Positions 43,677-53,781 of a stretch of DNA of 64,000 bases are shown here, in pieces. The stretch's first letter is position 1, and every line of letters begins with the position of its first letter. The notes beneath the pieces are model-generated. The model was not told the DNA's origin. It searched no databases and saw only the letters and a program-made list of their open reading frames with translations. This stretch comes from Vibrio rhizosphaerae (GTDB taxonomy: Bacteria > Pseudomonadota > Gammaproteobacteria > Enterobacterales > Vibrionaceae): contig NZ_AP024904.1 in NCBI RefSeq assembly GCF_024347095.1, forward strand, positions 62,001-126,000, given 5' to 3'. The position numbers and the translations under genes are program-made.

Positions 43677-45368
43677 CTATTTCATCAGCGCGTCTGTGGC
43701 ATGAAAGCCATAAATCACCAGCAATCCGATCAATCCGGTTACGACGAGATAATAGGCCGTTGGGATAATGGTCTTGCGCAAGGTTGCGCCTTCTCTGCCC
43801 AACAGGCCGACAGTCGCTGATGCTGCCACGACGTTGTGAATTGCAATCATGTTGCCCGCAGCCGCCCCGACGGCCTGCAAAGCAATCACAATCACGCTTG
43901 AAACCGAGAGTGTGTGCGCCACTTCAAACTGAAACTGACTGAACATCATATTTGAGACGGTATTTGAACCGGCGATAAAAGCACCGAGCGCGCCGACTGT
44001 GGCACTTAAAGCCGGAAACGCATTGCCGACCAGCCCGGCAGCGAAATCAGCGGTCGTGACCGGCATACTCGCAAGGTCAGCACCGTTGACGCCGGAGTTG
44101 ATAAAGATCCGCACCATCGGGATGGTAAAGACCAGTACAAATCCGGCTCCGACCAGTGTTTTACTTGATTCACCGAGTGCGCGGATCATCGGGGCCGGAT
44201 GTCTGGCCTGAATCAAAACGGCAAGCAGTGCCACGAATACCAGAATGCCTCCGGGTAAATACAAAGGCTGGAATGCGGTGCTGACACCGGCTTCGCCGAG
44301 AATATTGCTAAACGAGAGATTGAGGCTCTGTAATAGCGCTTTAAAGGCAGGGCTGACCCGGCTGGCGACCAGAATTACCGCAAGCAACAGGTAAGGTGTC
44401 CATGCCAGAGTGAGGCTCATCGGATTCGAGCGGATGCTGTTCAGATCCATTTTCAGCGAGCCGAGCCATTCGCCAGGCCATTCTTGCTCAGGGCGGAAAT
44501 CCCAGACTGTGCGCGGCACGAGGAAGCCTTTTTTCGCCGCAGTGACCACCACCGCGAGTCCGACTAACCCACCGATCAGCGAGGGGAATTCAGGGCCGAG
44601 CAGTGCACCGGTCAGCGCGTAAGGGACAGTGAAAGCCAGTCCGGCAAACAGGGCGAATGGCAGAATGTCTAATCCTTCCGTCCAGCTTTTATTTTTGCCA
44701 AAAAAGCGCGTCAACATCATTGCCATCAGTACCGGCATCAGGGTGCCGACTGTGGCATGGATCAGTGCCACACTGGTGGTAATCTGCTGTAGATAGCTCT
44801 CCCAGCTGGAACCGTGCGCTGTCAGAAGCTGGCTGATATTGTGGCTGTCGAGCCCTTTACTGACACCGACCAGAATCGGGGTGCCGACCGCACCGAAAGA
44901 CACGGGGGTCGATTGAATCATCATCCCCATCAGCACCGCTGCCAATGCCGGAAAACCAATCGCAACCAGCAGTGGTGCGGCAATGGCCGCAGGTGTGCCG
45001 AAGCCCGATGCCCCTTCAATAAATGACCCGAAGCACCAGGCAATAATAATGGTCTGAATGCGTCGATCCGGAGAGATATCGGTAAAACCGTTTCGGATGA
45101 CGGTAATGGCACCGCTGTGTTTGAGAGTGTTGAGCAGAAAAATTGCGCCGAAGACAATCCAGAGTACCGAAACGGTTATACCCAGCCCCTGTAGTACCGA
45201 GGCTAAGACGCGATTGGCAGACATGTCCCAGACGAATAAGGCAATGACAACGGTCAGGCCGAATGCTATCGGCATCGCTTTTTTGGCGGGCCAGTTCAGG
45301 CCGACCAACAAAATTGCGGCGACCACAATCGGAGAAAAAGCAAGTAAGGCGAATAATGTTTCACTCAT
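43677..45368 (-). CDS. lldP: L-lactate permease
   Basis: A 563-residue LctP-family permease with about 12-14 membrane segments. Family motifs include [37 protein letters not shown] and [20 protein letters not shown]. The ATG at 45368 begins [14 protein letters not shown]; an upstream in-frame ATG would add 18 residues without membrane character. It leads the lldP-lutABC group and is divergent from the LysR gene. Confidence 0.95.
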   Translation of the reverse strand: MSETLFALLAFSPIVVAAILLVGLNWPAKKAMPIAFGLTVVIALFVWDMSANRVLASVLQGLGITVSVLWIVFGAIFLLNTLKHSGAITVIRNGFTDISPDRRIQTIIIAWCFGSFIEGASGFGTPAAIAAPLLVAIGFPALAAVLMGMMIQSTPVSFGAVGTPILVGVSKGLDSHNISQLLTAHGSSWESYLQQITTSVALIHATVGTLMPVLMAMMLTRFFGKNKSWTEGLDILPFALFAGLAFTVPYALTGALLGPEFPSLIGGLVGLAVVVTAAKKGFLVPRTVWDFRPEQEWPGEWLGSLKMDLNSIRSNPMSLTLAWTPYLLLAVILVASRVSPAFKALLQSLNLSFSNILGEAGVSTAFQPLYLPGGILVFVALLAVLIQARHPAPMIRALGESSKTLVGAGFVLVFTIPMVRIFINSGVNGADLASMPVTTADFAAGLVGNAFPALSATVGALGAFIAGSNTVSNMMFSQFQFEVAHTLSVSSVIVIALQAVGAAAGNMIAIHNVVAASATVGLLGREGATLRKTIIPTAYYLVVTGLIGLLVIYGFHATDALMK

Positions 45369-45572
45369 GGAGGCGACTTCCTTATGCGTAGAATAGAGCC
45401 ATGGGGCGTGGTGACGTTTCATACGTTGAAACCAAGAGCCACATGGGTAGGGGGTTCTACAATTTGTTTTTATTTATGATGTTATTGTTAATTCAGTGTG
45501 AATTTAACGCTTTCTTTTTTTGGGATATACGGAAATAATGAAAATGATTGATTCCTAAAATGACATAATCAA

Positions 45573-46475
45573 ATGAGAGCTGATGATCTGATTTTATTTT
45601 CTTCCGTGGTTGAACTGGGTAGTTTTAGTCTGGTGGCTGAGAAAAATAACCTTACTAATTCAGTGGTTAGCAAACGTATTGCGCGTCTGGAAAAAGAAAT
45701 CGGGGCACAGCTGTTGTACCGGACGACCCGTAAACTGACCCTGACAGAAGCGGGAAAAGCCTTGCTTCAGGGTGCAAAAAATGTGAAGCAAGCCACTCAG
45801 GAAGCGTTGGATGCCGTGGCGGGGTACGGCGAAAATCTCAGCGGGCATATCCGCATGTCGGTGCCGACGATTTCCGGTGAGTTGCTGTTAGCCGAGGCCG
45901 TTGCTGAGTTCTGTCAGATGCATCCGGGACTGACCGTGGATATGTCGCTGGATAATCGCTTCGTGGATCCGATTGGCGAAGGCTATGACTTGGTGATTCG
46001 GACCGGATTACTGGAGGACTCGAGTCTGATTGCACGGCACATTATCGATTCGCAATGGGTGGTATGTGCCACGAGCAGTTATATTGCCCGCGCCGGGATA
46101 CCGTATCAGCCAGAAGACTTGGTCAATCACAATTGTCTTCAGTATGTCTATCAGACCACCGGTGCCAGTGACTGGGAATTTAAAGGGCCGGATGGCAACT
46201 ATTTATTAAAAGTCTCGGGGAGTTTTTCCAGTGATAATGCCGTGGCTCTGAGAAAGGCGGCACTGAGCGGCTATGGTATTGCCTATCTGCCGCGCTGTCT
46301 GGTTTACCCTGATCTGCAGGACGGGTCATTGATTGATCTCTTCCCGCGGCAAGTCGGCAAAAGGCTGGGGGTTTATGCCATCTATCCGTTCACCCGCCAG
46401 CCGCCGAATAAAATTCGGTTGTTGATCGAGCATATCCGCGACAGTTATCTCAAGATTGACTACTATTTTTATTAA
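45573..46475 (+). CDS. LysR-family regulator, probably of lactate genes
   Basis: A 300-residue LysR protein with a winged HTH (FSLVAEKNNLTNSVVSKRIARLE) and a substrate-binding domain (about 90-295). It is divergent from lldP with a 204-bp shared region, the classic LysR arrangement, so control of lldP-lutABC is inferred. The usual lactate regulators LldR (GntR) and LutR are not seen here. Confidence 0.9.
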   Translation: MRADDLILFSSVVELGSFSLVAEKNNLTNSVVSKRIARLEKEIGAQLLYRTTRKLTLTEAGKALLQGAKNVKQATQEALDAVAGYGENLSGHIRMSVPTISGELLLAEAVAEFCQMHPGLTVDMSLDNRFVDPIGEGYDLVIRTGLLEDSSLIARHIIDSQWVVCATSSYIARAGIPYQPEDLVNHNCLQYVYQTTGASDWEFKGPDGNYLLKVSGSFSSDNAVALRKAALSGYGIAYLPRCLVYPDLQDGSLIDLFPRQVGKRLGVYAIYPFTRQPPNKIRLLIEHIRDSYLKIDYYFY

Positions 46476-46637
46476 ATCACGATTAGGTATTCAATTACGA
46501 TTGATGATGAAATGACGATCAGGGATGTGTGCTTTCAGTACAGCAAGCCATGGATATTTGACTTGCTATGTGAATGATTCCTGCGAATATTATAGCTTTG
46601 GTGGATTTTTTATTTGGTAATAAACAATAGGAATCAT

Positions 46638-47264
46638 ATGACGGTTGACAATGGATTGTTGAAGAATCGGTTTATTTTTTTACTCGCATTTCTCAGCGGC
46701 TTTTGCATTATGTCGGTCGAGCTGATGGGAGGGCGGATTCTGGCCCCTTATTTTGGCAGTAGCATCTATGTGTGGGGCAGTATTATCACCATTTTCATGG
46801 TGGCTTTGTCGGCGGGCTATCTGTTGGGCGGACAATGGTCGATGCATGCGCCTTCTTTACGCAAATTCAGTTTACTTTATCTGTGCGGTGCGGTGACTTT
46901 GTTGCCGCTGGTGTTCTGGGGCGATACCGTCATGGAACAGGTGTTCATCCGGATCATGGATCCACGGTATGGTTCTCTGGTGGCTGCAATGCTGCTGTTT
47001 TTCCTGCCGACGTTGATTTTAGGTATGATCTCGCCTTATTCGATCCGCTTGCTGATCAGTGATTCCGGGCGTAGCGGGCAAGTTGCCGGTAAGCTCTATT
47101 TTGTCTCGACCTTGGGCAGCGCACTGGGGACGCTCTTGACGTCGTTCTATCTGGTGCTGTGGTTTGAAGTGAATACGATCCTACTGAGTTTGATTGGGAT
47201 TTTGTGTGCCGGCGGCGTGATTGCCTTTTATGTCCGGTTTCCCCGGGTGGTTGCAGAGGCTTAA
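46638..47264 (+). CDS. Membrane protein, N-terminal half of a spermidine-synthase-like transporter fusion
   Basis: 208 residues with about six membrane segments. The motif GFCIMSVELMGGRILAPYFGSSIYVWGS is the signature of the membrane part of fused MFS/polyamine-synthase proteins. The ATG at 46638 with AGGA upstream is preferred to one at 46614. The catalytic half follows as a separate gene after four bases, so a normally fused protein is split here. Confidence 0.75.
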   Translation: MTVDNGLLKNRFIFLLAFLSGFCIMSVELMGGRILAPYFGSSIYVWGSIITIFMVALSAGYLLGGQWSMHAPSLRKFSLLYLCGAVTLLPLVFWGDTVMEQVFIRIMDPRYGSLVAAMLLFFLPTLILGMISPYSIRLLISDSGRSGQVAGKLYFVSTLGSALGTLLTSFYLVLWFEVNTILLSLIGILCAGGVIAFYVRFPRVVAEA

Positions 47265-47268
47265 AGTG

Positions 47269-48177
47269 ATGTTGAAAAAGATATTATCGGTGCATATCTG
47301 GATGCCCGTTGTGATGTTGTTGATTGGTTTTTCCGCCCAGAGTGAAGTGATCTATACCCAGAAGTCGCTTTATCGGGATATTGCGGTGGTCGAGAAAAAC
47401 GGTTTGCGCTGCTTGGTGTTTGCGCTGGTGAAAGGTGATAGTGTCCAGACGTGCCAGTATCAGGACGAGCATGACCAGCGGTTGGTCTATTCGTACAGTC
47501 AGATGGTGATGGGAGGATTGTTACTCAATCCTCAGCCAACACGGATCCTGTTGATTGGACTGGGCGGCGCCTCGATTCCGAATGTCTTAACGCAGCTCTA
47601 CCCGGATGCTGAAATGGATATTGTGGAATTGGATCCGGGCGTGGTCAAAGTCGCACGGGATTATTTTCACTTCAAAGAAACCCCGCATACATCGGTGGCT
47701 GTCGCGGATGGGCGTGTTTTTGTCAAACGTGCGCTGCTGCGGAAGAAAAAATATGACTTCATCATTCTCGATGCGTTTACCGGTGATTACATTCCGGAGC
47801 ATTTAATGACCCGGGAGTATCTACAGGAAGTGCAACGACTGATGACCGAAGATGGTGTACTGGTGGCAAATACCTGGTCGTCGAGCCGGCTGTATGCGCA
47901 TGAATCCGAGACATATCGGCAGGTGTTCGGTCCGTTTTTCAATTTCAAAATCAAACAGGAACAAAATTACGGTAACCGGATCATCATTGTCGGTAATGGC
48001 AAACAGGCGCTGCCTTCCCGGCAAGTGATGCAGCAACGGGCGAAATCATTGGCCAAGCCGTTGGCACCGTATAATGTACTGATTGATCGCTATCCGGCAC
48101 TGATGTCCACCAAAGCGGACTGGGATCGCACTGCCCGTCCTTTAACCGATCAGTATTCACCGGCCAATCTGTTGTGA
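47269..48177 (+). CDS. Spermidine-synthase-like (PABS) methyltransferase-fold protein
   Basis: 302 residues, with an N-terminal membrane anchor (HIWMPVVMLLIGFSAQS) and a PABS Rossmann domain: LLIGLGGASIPNVLTQLYP, the acidic DIVELDPGVVKVA, and FIILDAFTGDYIPEHL. Polyamine synthases bind decarboxylated SAM; whether this one does so is open. A longer frame starts inside the upstream gene, but the ATG right after its stop is the natural start. Confidence 0.8.
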   Translation: MLKKILSVHIWMPVVMLLIGFSAQSEVIYTQKSLYRDIAVVEKNGLRCLVFALVKGDSVQTCQYQDEHDQRLVYSYSQMVMGGLLLNPQPTRILLIGLGGASIPNVLTQLYPDAEMDIVELDPGVVKVARDYFHFKETPHTSVAVADGRVFVKRALLRKKKYDFIILDAFTGDYIPEHLMTREYLQEVQRLMTEDGVLVANTWSSSRLYAHESETYRQVFGPFFNFKIKQEQNYGNRIIIVGNGKQALPSRQVMQQRAKSLAKPLAPYNVLIDRYPALMSTKADWDRTARPLTDQYSPANLL

Positions 48178-48199
48178 TGTCTTGCCATGCTTGATGTAA

Positions 48200-48235
48200 A
48201 ACAGGCAGTCTGTACAGACTGCCTGTTCGTTTTTG
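48200..48235. terminator. Bidirectional terminator between the PABS and AEC genes
   Basis: AACAGGCAGTC (48200-48210) pairs perfectly with GACTGCCTGTT (48217-48227) over TGTACA; T-rich sequence follows on the plus strand and A-rich sequence precedes it. It sits between two convergent genes. Confidence 0.9.
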
Positions 48236-48243
48236 GCTTGATG

Positions 48244-49200
48244 CTAAATCAATCCCAGTGATGACAGCACAAAAACCCCGAGAGTGGTGGTGAACAGCGA
48301 CAACAAGGTTGTCAGCACAATGATATTGGCGGCGAGTGTTGCGTTGCCACCCATGGCGCGCGCCATCACATAGCTTGCCGCCGCCGCCGGGGCGGAGCTG
48401 CATAAATAGATAATTCCCAGTTCTGCGCCCCGGAACCCACAGACCCACGCGCCGAAGGTGATCAGAATCGGACAGGCAAGGAGTTTGAATGCCGTTGCTG
48501 ACCATGCCGGCGCTTTATCATGATTGAGTTGACGAATATCCAGTGAGCCGCCACCGCAAATCAGAGCTAATGGCAGGGTCATATCGGCGAAATATTGTCC
48601 GGCTGTCCCGGCGATATCCGGCAGGGTCAGATTGAGACGGGAGAAAGCGAGCCCTGATAAGATAGCGATAATCAGCGGATTTTTCGTCAGGGTTTTGATC
48701 ACGATGACCAGTGCTTTCATCCCGGATTGTTTGCCCTTCGGGGTAAGCGTGAACACCGCCTGTACATTAAACAGCAGCGTCAGCGCTGCCACGTAAAGAG
48801 CGGCCTGTGCCAAGCCGTCAGACCCATATGCGTTGGTAATTAAAGCCAGCCCGATAATCGCACTATTACCGCGAAACGCGCCTTGAATGATGACGCCTTG
48901 ATCCGCTGCGCGCTTGAAATAATATTTGACCACCAGTGTGATCAACAGAAAAAAGGCAAAATTAGAGGCAACCCCATACTGCACCAATGAGCCACCACGC
49001 GTGATGTCATGTGGTGAGTTGGCAATACTCAGAAAGAGCAGTGCCGGGAGCGTGATCTTAAATACCAGACGCGATGCCACCTCGATAAAATGATCATCAA
49101 TGAGCTGACTGCGACGGAAATAGATTCCTAAAAAGAGCATCAGGCAGATCGGGCCGGTCACTGACAGAGAAAATTGCAGTTGTTGTAGTAGTAAATCCAT
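48244..49200 (-). CDS. AEC-family (auxin efflux carrier-like) transporter
   Basis: A 318-residue, ten-helix permease of the AEC family: SVTGPICLMLFLGIYFRRSQLI at the start, FRGNSAIIGLALITNAYG, and the paired final helices with SSAPAAAASYVMARAMGGN. Members often export or import small carboxylates such as malate or malonate; the substrate here is unknown. Convergent with the PABS gene. Confidence 0.87.
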   Translation of the reverse strand: MDLLLQQLQFSLSVTGPICLMLFLGIYFRRSQLIDDHFIEVASRLVFKITLPALLFLSIANSPHDITRGGSLVQYGVASNFAFFLLITLVVKYYFKRAADQGVIIQGAFRGNSAIIGLALITNAYGSDGLAQAALYVAALTLLFNVQAVFTLTPKGKQSGMKALVIVIKTLTKNPLIIAILSGLAFSRLNLTLPDIAGTAGQYFADMTLPLALICGGGSLDIRQLNHDKAPAWSATAFKLLACPILITFGAWVCGFRGAELGIIYLCSSAPAAAASYVMARAMGGNATLAANIIVLTTLLSLFTTTLGVFVLSSLGLI

Positions 49201-49487
49201 AACGCTCCTGATTGAAAAATAAAGCTATGATTCATGCTCTCTGGCATGATGACCACCGAATGGCCGGCCGATGAACGAAATTGGTATCATTTTTACTGGG
49301 ACAACCGCTTTTATTGACTCGCGTAACAGAACCAAGATATGGGTTATGTCATTAATTGTTATGTCGCTTATTGCTTACTTGATTCAATAATGACTCACAA
49401 CGGTTTGTCATGGATGGGCGTCTCATTTTGACCTTTTCCATCCGCGTTGTTGAAGTTTTAAAAAAGCCCAAATCAAAAGGAAGTCTA

Positions 49488-50873
49488 ATGAATAAAAACG
49501 ATAATGTCCCTCTCCCCGCGAATACGAGAGAATGGTTTTTTAACCGTAATAGTATCATCATCCTCGCGGATATCCTGCTGTTTCTGCTGCTTTATTTTAA
49601 CCTGCCGTTCCAGCCTGATGTGGTGTTGGGGATTAGTCTGCTCGCATTCATTGCGGTGTTATGGTTAACCGAAGCATTGCACGTTACCGTGACTGCCATT
49701 CTGGTGCCGGTGATCTCGGTGTTGTTTGGTGTATTTGATACCACCACCGCGCTGAGCTATTTTTCCAATCCGATTATTTATCTGTTTCTGGGGGGCTTTG
49801 CGTTAGCCGCAGCCATGCACCGGCAGGGATTGGATAAAGTGGTCGCCGATAAGGTGCTCTTGATGGCGAGAGGCCGAATGAGTGTCGCGGTTTTCATGCT
49901 GTTTATCGTCACTGCGGTCATTTCGATGTGGATTAGCAATACTGCAACCACCGCGATGATGCTGCCACTGGTACTGGGTATTCTGAGTAAAGTTGATGCA
50001 GACAAAGGCCATAAAACTTATGTGTTCGTGCTGTTAGGGATTGCGTATAGCGCCAGTATCGGTGGGATTGCGACTGTAGTCGGCAGCCCGCCGAATGCGA
50101 TAGCCGCTGCTCAGGTGGGGTTAACATTTATTGACTGGATGAAGTTTGGTTTGCCCACGTCGATTGCAATGCTGCCGGTGATGATTGTGATTCTCTATTT
50201 GTTGCTCAAACCGGATTTGTCCGGCCATTTTGAATTGAACCACGAACCGGTTGACTGGGATAAAGGCAAGGTGGTGACGCTCGGAATCTTTGCGCTGGTG
50301 GTGTTCTTCTGGGTGTTCAGTAAACCGATCAACGCGATGCTGGGTGGATTTAAATCGTTTGATACCATCATTGCACTCAGTGCGATTATTCTGGTGAGTT
50401 TCGCTCGGGTCGTCCATTGGAAAGATATTGAAAAAACCGCAGACTGGGGGGTGTTGTTACTGTTCGGCGGCGGTATCTGTCTCAGTAATGTTCTCAAGCA
50501 GACCGGCACCAGCGTATTTATTGCGCACGAGCTGAGCAGTCTGATTTCGAACCTCGGACTGCTATGGATCGTGGTGATTATCGCAACATTTGTAGTGTTC
50601 CTGACCGAGTTCGCCAGTAATACCGCCAGTGCCGCATTGCTGATCCCGGTGTTTGCCAGCGTCGCGGAAGCGTTCGGTGTTTCACCGGTTCTGCTCTCGG
50701 TGTTAATTGCGGTCGCGGCATCCTGTGCATTTATGTTACCGGTGGCAACTCCGCCCAACGCGATTGTGTTTGCCTCGGGTCATATTCAGCAGTCGGAGAT
50801 GATGCGAGCCGGTATCTACTTAAATATCGCCTGTATTATTCTGCTCACGTTGATCGCGGTGTTCTTCTGGTAA
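49488..50873 (+). CDS. DASS-family (SLC13/INDY-type) sodium-dicarboxylate symporter
   Basis: 461 residues with the two SNT signature motifs that bind sodium and carboxylate: [13 protein letters not shown] and [13 protein letters not shown], plus [16 protein letters not shown] and [15 protein letters not shown]. This resembles the V. cholerae INDY protein in length and motifs. The ATG at 49488 has AGGAAG upstream; the longer frame from 49410 adds a non-family leader. A C4-dicarboxylate substrate is likely. Confidence 0.9.
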   Translation: MNKNDNVPLPANTREWFFNRNSIIILADILLFLLLYFNLPFQPDVVLGISLLAFIAVLWLTEALHVTVTAILVPVISVLFGVFDTTTALSYFSNPIIYLFLGGFALAAAMHRQGLDKVVADKVLLMARGRMSVAVFMLFIVTAVISMWISNTATTAMMLPLVLGILSKVDADKGHKTYVFVLLGIAYSASIGGIATVVGSPPNAIAAAQVGLTFIDWMKFGLPTSIAMLPVMIVILYLLLKPDLSGHFELNHEPVDWDKGKVVTLGIFALVVFFWVFSKPINAMLGGFKSFDTIIALSAIILVSFARVVHWKDIEKTADWGVLLLFGGGICLSNVLKQTGTSVFIAHELSSLISNLGLLWIVVIIATFVVFLTEFASNTASAALLIPVFASVAEAFGVSPVLLSVLIAVAASCAFMLPVATPPNAIVFASGHIQQSEMMRAGIYLNIACIILLTLIAVFFW

Positions 50874-50919
50874 GGGGCGCTATCAGACGGATTCCGGCTG
50901 ATGATTCAGGTCGGCACAG

Positions 50920-50944
50920 TCAAGGGTGCTGAATGCGCCCTTGA
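50920..50944 (+). terminator. Hairpin after the DASS gene
   Basis: TCAAGGGTGC (50920-50929) pairs with GCGCCCTTGA (50935-50944) over TGAAT with one G-T pair, followed by TTATACTT. A probable terminator. Confidence 0.65.
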
Positions 50945-51020
50945 TTATACTTCACTCTATTTCAAGTGGTTCTCACTTTAAGCGGTTCTCGTCGTTTGGT
51001 GAGAACGCCTGCGTCTCGTT

Positions 51021-51410
51021 TTAATACTGACTACCTAAGTCCTGATCACTCTGTGAGCCGGTGAGCATACGGGTTAATTCTTCGCAGCGAATGATCTGGC
51101 CGTCAGCAACGGTAAAGTGTGCCAGCACTTCAAATATCGCATATGTACCATCTGCTTTCTCTGCCGTCACCTGATGGTGAGTCAAAACCGTATTACCCTC
51201 AGAGGCCGCTGCGAGCACCGTGAGCGAGATCTGCTTTGTTTGTTGTTTGAGTAATGCCAGATGATTGATGAAGTGATTGAAATCCAAATGTTCTCCATTC
51301 ACAACCTGATGATAATGCTCAGAAAAATAGGTTCTGATGATGTGTATTTCATGCTCGGGGTGGGTCATCACGTCTGTTAATGCATGTAGCACTAGTTGGC
51401 GAGTATTCAT
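51021..51410 (-). CDS. SnoaL-like/NTF2-fold protein
   Basis: 129 residues with a SnoaL-type cone fold: YFSEHYHQVVNGEHLDFNHFINHL, then strands VLTHHQVTAEKADGTYAIFEVLAHFTVADGQI. Such proteins are small hydrolase- or isomerase-like enzymes or ligand binders; no substrate is evident. It is divergent from an AraC gene and is probably controlled by it. Confidence 0.78.
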   Translation of the reverse strand: MNTRQLVLHALTDVMTHPEHEIHIIRTYFSEHYHQVVNGEHLDFNHFINHLALLKQQTKQISLTVLAAASEGNTVLTHHQVTAEKADGTYAIFEVLAHFTVADGQIIRCEELTRMLTGSQSDQDLGSQY

Positions 51411-51481
51411 GTTTTTAACCTTTTTGTTGGGGAGTCAAAACAAGATACAGGACAGATCAATGGTATGATTATCGATACTTT

Positions 51482-51511
51482 GCCATATTATATGGCTAAT
51501 CGGCCATATGG
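51482..51511. promoter_or_regulatory. CCATAT-rich palindromes between snoaL-like and AraC genes
   Basis: GCCATATTATATGGC (51482-51496) is a perfect palindrome and CCATATGG (51504-51511) lies 7 bp further. Four CCATAT half-sites in 30 bp directly before the AraC start suggest an operator for the divergent pair. Confidence 0.55.
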
Positions 51512-52255
51512 ATGGATATCAACATGATGGATGTCGCCCCTCTCAATCACAGACAACGGCACGAAACGCCGTGGCATGCGCACCCAACCGGCCAGCTTTA
51601 CTGGTTACAGCGCGGCATGATCATCATTGAAACGGACACCGCCCAATGGCCGATCACACCCGGTTCCGTGGGGTGGATTCCCGAACACTGCTCACACAAG
51701 GCGACCATATTAGCTGCGGTGCAGGGGTTCATTCTGCATTTTGATGCGGCGGATGCGGTTGAATTCCCTCAATTACCCGGCGTGTATGGGGTCAACCCTT
51801 TTTTGAGCGCTCTGATGGACCGGGCAACGCGTTTAACGGCGGCTGATTATCCACCGGATTATTTCTCGCATTGGCTGGTGTTATTCGGCTATGAACTGAT
51901 GAGATTGCAGCGGTTGCCTGTCGGATTACCGTTACCTTCAGACCGACGGGCCAGACGCATCGCAGATCAACTGCTCAACAGTCCTTCCACCGATTTGACC
52001 CAAGCGCAACTGGCCGCCCACAGCGGCGTGAGTGTGCGCACACTGAGCCGTATTTTTATCCGAGAAACCGGGCTGACGTTTAGCCAATGGCGTCAACAGT
52101 CGAAACTGGTCATCTCGCTCAAGTGGTTGCTGGCCGGTTGCACAATCAGCGATGTCGCAGAGCGTAGCGGCTATGGCAATGTCAGCGCCTATATTGAGGT
52201 ATTCCGGCATCGTTTTGGCGAAACTCCGGGAAAATTTCAGGCAAAGTTGGGTTAG
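51512..52255 (+). CDS. AraC-family regulator with cupin sensor domain
   Basis: 247 residues: an N-terminal cupin (HPTGQLYWLQRGMIIIETD, ITPGSVGWIPEHCSHKAT) and a C-terminal double HTH (AQLAAHSGVSVRTLSRIFIRETGLTFSQWR and ISDVAERSGYGNVSAYIEVFRHRFGETP). The effector is unknown. ATG at 51524 is an alternative start. Likely target is the divergent SnoaL-like gene. Confidence 0.88.
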   Translation: MDINMMDVAPLNHRQRHETPWHAHPTGQLYWLQRGMIIIETDTAQWPITPGSVGWIPEHCSHKATILAAVQGFILHFDAADAVEFPQLPGVYGVNPFLSALMDRATRLTAADYPPDYFSHWLVLFGYELMRLQRLPVGLPLPSDRRARRIADQLLNSPSTDLTQAQLAAHSGVSVRTLSRIFIRETGLTFSQWRQQSKLVISLKWLLAGCTISDVAERSGYGNVSAYIEVFRHRFGETPGKFQAKLG

Positions 52256-52328
52256 ACAGAGGAACTAATTTTTTAAGTGGAGCCTAAAAGATAATAAATA
52301 TAATTCTGCCATTCCATCTAGTCAGCCT

Positions 52329-52991
52329 TTAGATCTCAAAGTCAGTACGTTGGCGAAGATGTCCATGAGCTGAGGGAGAAAGATCATTCCCTTTAAACTG
52401 TCTTTTCAAATTCTTAGCCGCAACTAAGGTCGAACCTGAACCAAAAAATGGGTCAACCACCATTTCTCCTTCTCTACTACTCTGAGCTATGAGCACTTCA
52501 AGAAGGTTTACTGGTTTTTCAGTTGGATATCCTCTATATACCCGCTTATGGGTTAATATATCGGGCACTCCTAAATCATTGAGTTTTCTCTTACCCTTTT
52601 CAAAAAATAATATGTACTCATGTCGAGCGCGGTAATGATAGCCCATACCAATACTAACCTTGTCCCAGATGATCGGTTTCCAAAATTTGAATCCGACTTT
52701 TTCCGCAATCGGCTTAATGGCAAACATAGTTTCTTGGTCACAGAAAAGGTAAAAATGAGAGTGGTTCTTAAGCACACGATAGATCTCACTAAGTAACTCT
52801 TCAAACCTATCGTTAGGGAATATCTCAAACCATTGGTTGCTTGACGACTTACTAACCTTAAGTCGAGTTGTTGTACCAATTTTTCTGTGTTTTTCTAAAG
52901 ATTCATAAGGGGGATCGGTTATTAATAGATCAACGCTCGCTGTATCGAGCGTTGACAACCATTTAACTGCATCATCTTGGAATAAATTCAT
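52329..52991 (-). CDS. DNA adenine or N4-cytosine methyltransferase (beta-class order)
   Basis: About 220 residues. Motif IV DPPY (LLITDPPYESLEKHR, about 24-38) comes before the SAM motif VVDPFFGSGSTLVAAKNL, the order of beta-class enzymes. The target site is not predictable by eye, and no restriction gene is evident. The ATG at 52991, 8 bases after the upstream stop, suggests coupled translation; an ATG at 53027 would overlap the upstream gene. Both genes are AT-rich relative to their neighbours, suggesting transfer. Confidence 0.85.
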   Translation of the reverse strand: MNLFQDDAVKWLSTLDTASVDLLITDPPYESLEKHRKIGTTTRLKVSKSSSNQWFEIFPNDRFEELLSEIYRVLKNHSHFYLFCDQETMFAIKPIAEKVGFKFWKPIIWDKVSIGMGYHYRARHEYILFFEKGKRKLNDLGVPDILTHKRVYRGYPTEKPVNLLEVLIAQSSREGEMVVDPFFGSGSTLVAAKNLKRQFKGNDLSPSAHGHLRQRTDFEI

Positions 52992-52998
52992 CAGATTT

Positions 52999-53280
52999 CT
53001 ATACAAGACTACTGCACGTTTTCCCATTCATATAGGTTTGAGATTGCATCCCCCTATCTAGTCGACGACAATCTATACAGTAGCTTTGGTATCCTTCAGG
53101 GTTTCGGGCGGTCACTCTAGCAGGTGTTTTACCAAAGGACGATGGATATGGATGGAAAACGTGCTCTAAGCCATTTGCATCAGAACAATGAGGACAGGAC
53201 TTAAATTTTTGGCCTGTGTGGGGATCTTTCTTATGTATCATCCCTATGTTCAAACTTTTATTACAACAACTGCACGTCAT
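52999..53280 (-). CDS. Small cysteine-rich (zinc-ribbon-like) protein paired with the methyltransferase
   Basis: 93 residues with three CxxC motifs (CSCC near the start, CPHC at about 33, CIDC at about 70) and an interposed HVFHPYPSSFGK. The pattern implies zinc binding, and the H/N/C content makes a degenerate HNH fold possible, but the catalytic histidine pair is not clear. It is translated just before the methyltransferase, so it may be a regulator, a specificity helper or a small nuclease. Confidence 0.6.
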   Translation of the reverse strand: MTCSCCNKSLNIGMIHKKDPHTGQKFKSCPHCSDANGLEHVFHPYPSSFGKTPARVTARNPEGYQSYCIDCRRLDRGMQSQTYMNGKTCSSLV

Positions 53281-53396
53281 GTAAATTTCCTCTTTAGCAT
53301 CATTAAATCATTATGATGTCAGATGCTTATAAAGAAAACAGTGAGGAAAGCAACAAAGATCGTTTTAGCTAGATAGTCTTGATAACTATCTAGTCC

Positions 53397-53615
53397 CTAC
53401 AGATACAGCACAACATGTTTCTGCTGAATTGCGCTGAGTGAATGAAACCAAGCATTGTCTTCGGGGAATCTGACCGAACTATTTTGCTCTTGCGTCAGAC
53501 ACTGGCCGTAAGCTTTGTCCCATTGAGTGAGTGCTTGAACACTATTGACCCGATGCGCACAACCACCCATCAACAGCATGATGAATAGATAAACAAGGCT
53601 ATAACGCAGCTTCAC
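53397..53615 (-). CDS. Small predicted lipoprotein
   Basis: 72 residues from a GTG at 53615 with GGAG upstream. A signal peptide with lipobox LMGGC (cysteine 19) is followed by about 50 residues with no known domain (NSVQALTQWDKAYGQCLTQE). Its start overlaps the end of the upstream small ORF by 17 bp. Confidence 0.6.
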   Translation of the reverse strand: MKLRYSLVYLFIMLLMGGCAHRVNSVQALTQWDKAYGQCLTQEQNSSVRFPEDNAWFHSLSAIQQKHVVLYL

Positions 53616-53781
53616 TGATACATCTCCAGAATTCTCCTTCTTTTCCGCCAGTATACCAACTCATGGGTTCTGCAACAGAACGGATTCTATAGCGAACGAT
53701 TTTCGGCACAGAGCCCATAGCATCGCCAAATGTTTGCCAGTCATATTGGTAAATCCAATGCACCAATACCGGGTTTGACAA
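53599..53781 (-). CDS. Short hypothetical ORF upstream of the lipoprotein, possibly a C-terminal remnant
   Basis: About 60 residues from a TTG (WIYQYDWQTFGDAMGSVPKI ... EPMSWYTGGKEGEFWRCISE). The frame stays open further upstream into the divergent AraC gene, with no good start codon. It may therefore be the tail of a larger gene cut by rearrangement. I recognise no family. Confidence 0.35.
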   Translation of the reverse strand: MSNPVLVHWIYQYDWQTFGDAMGSVPKIVRYRIRSVAEPMSWYTGGKEGEFWRCISEAAL

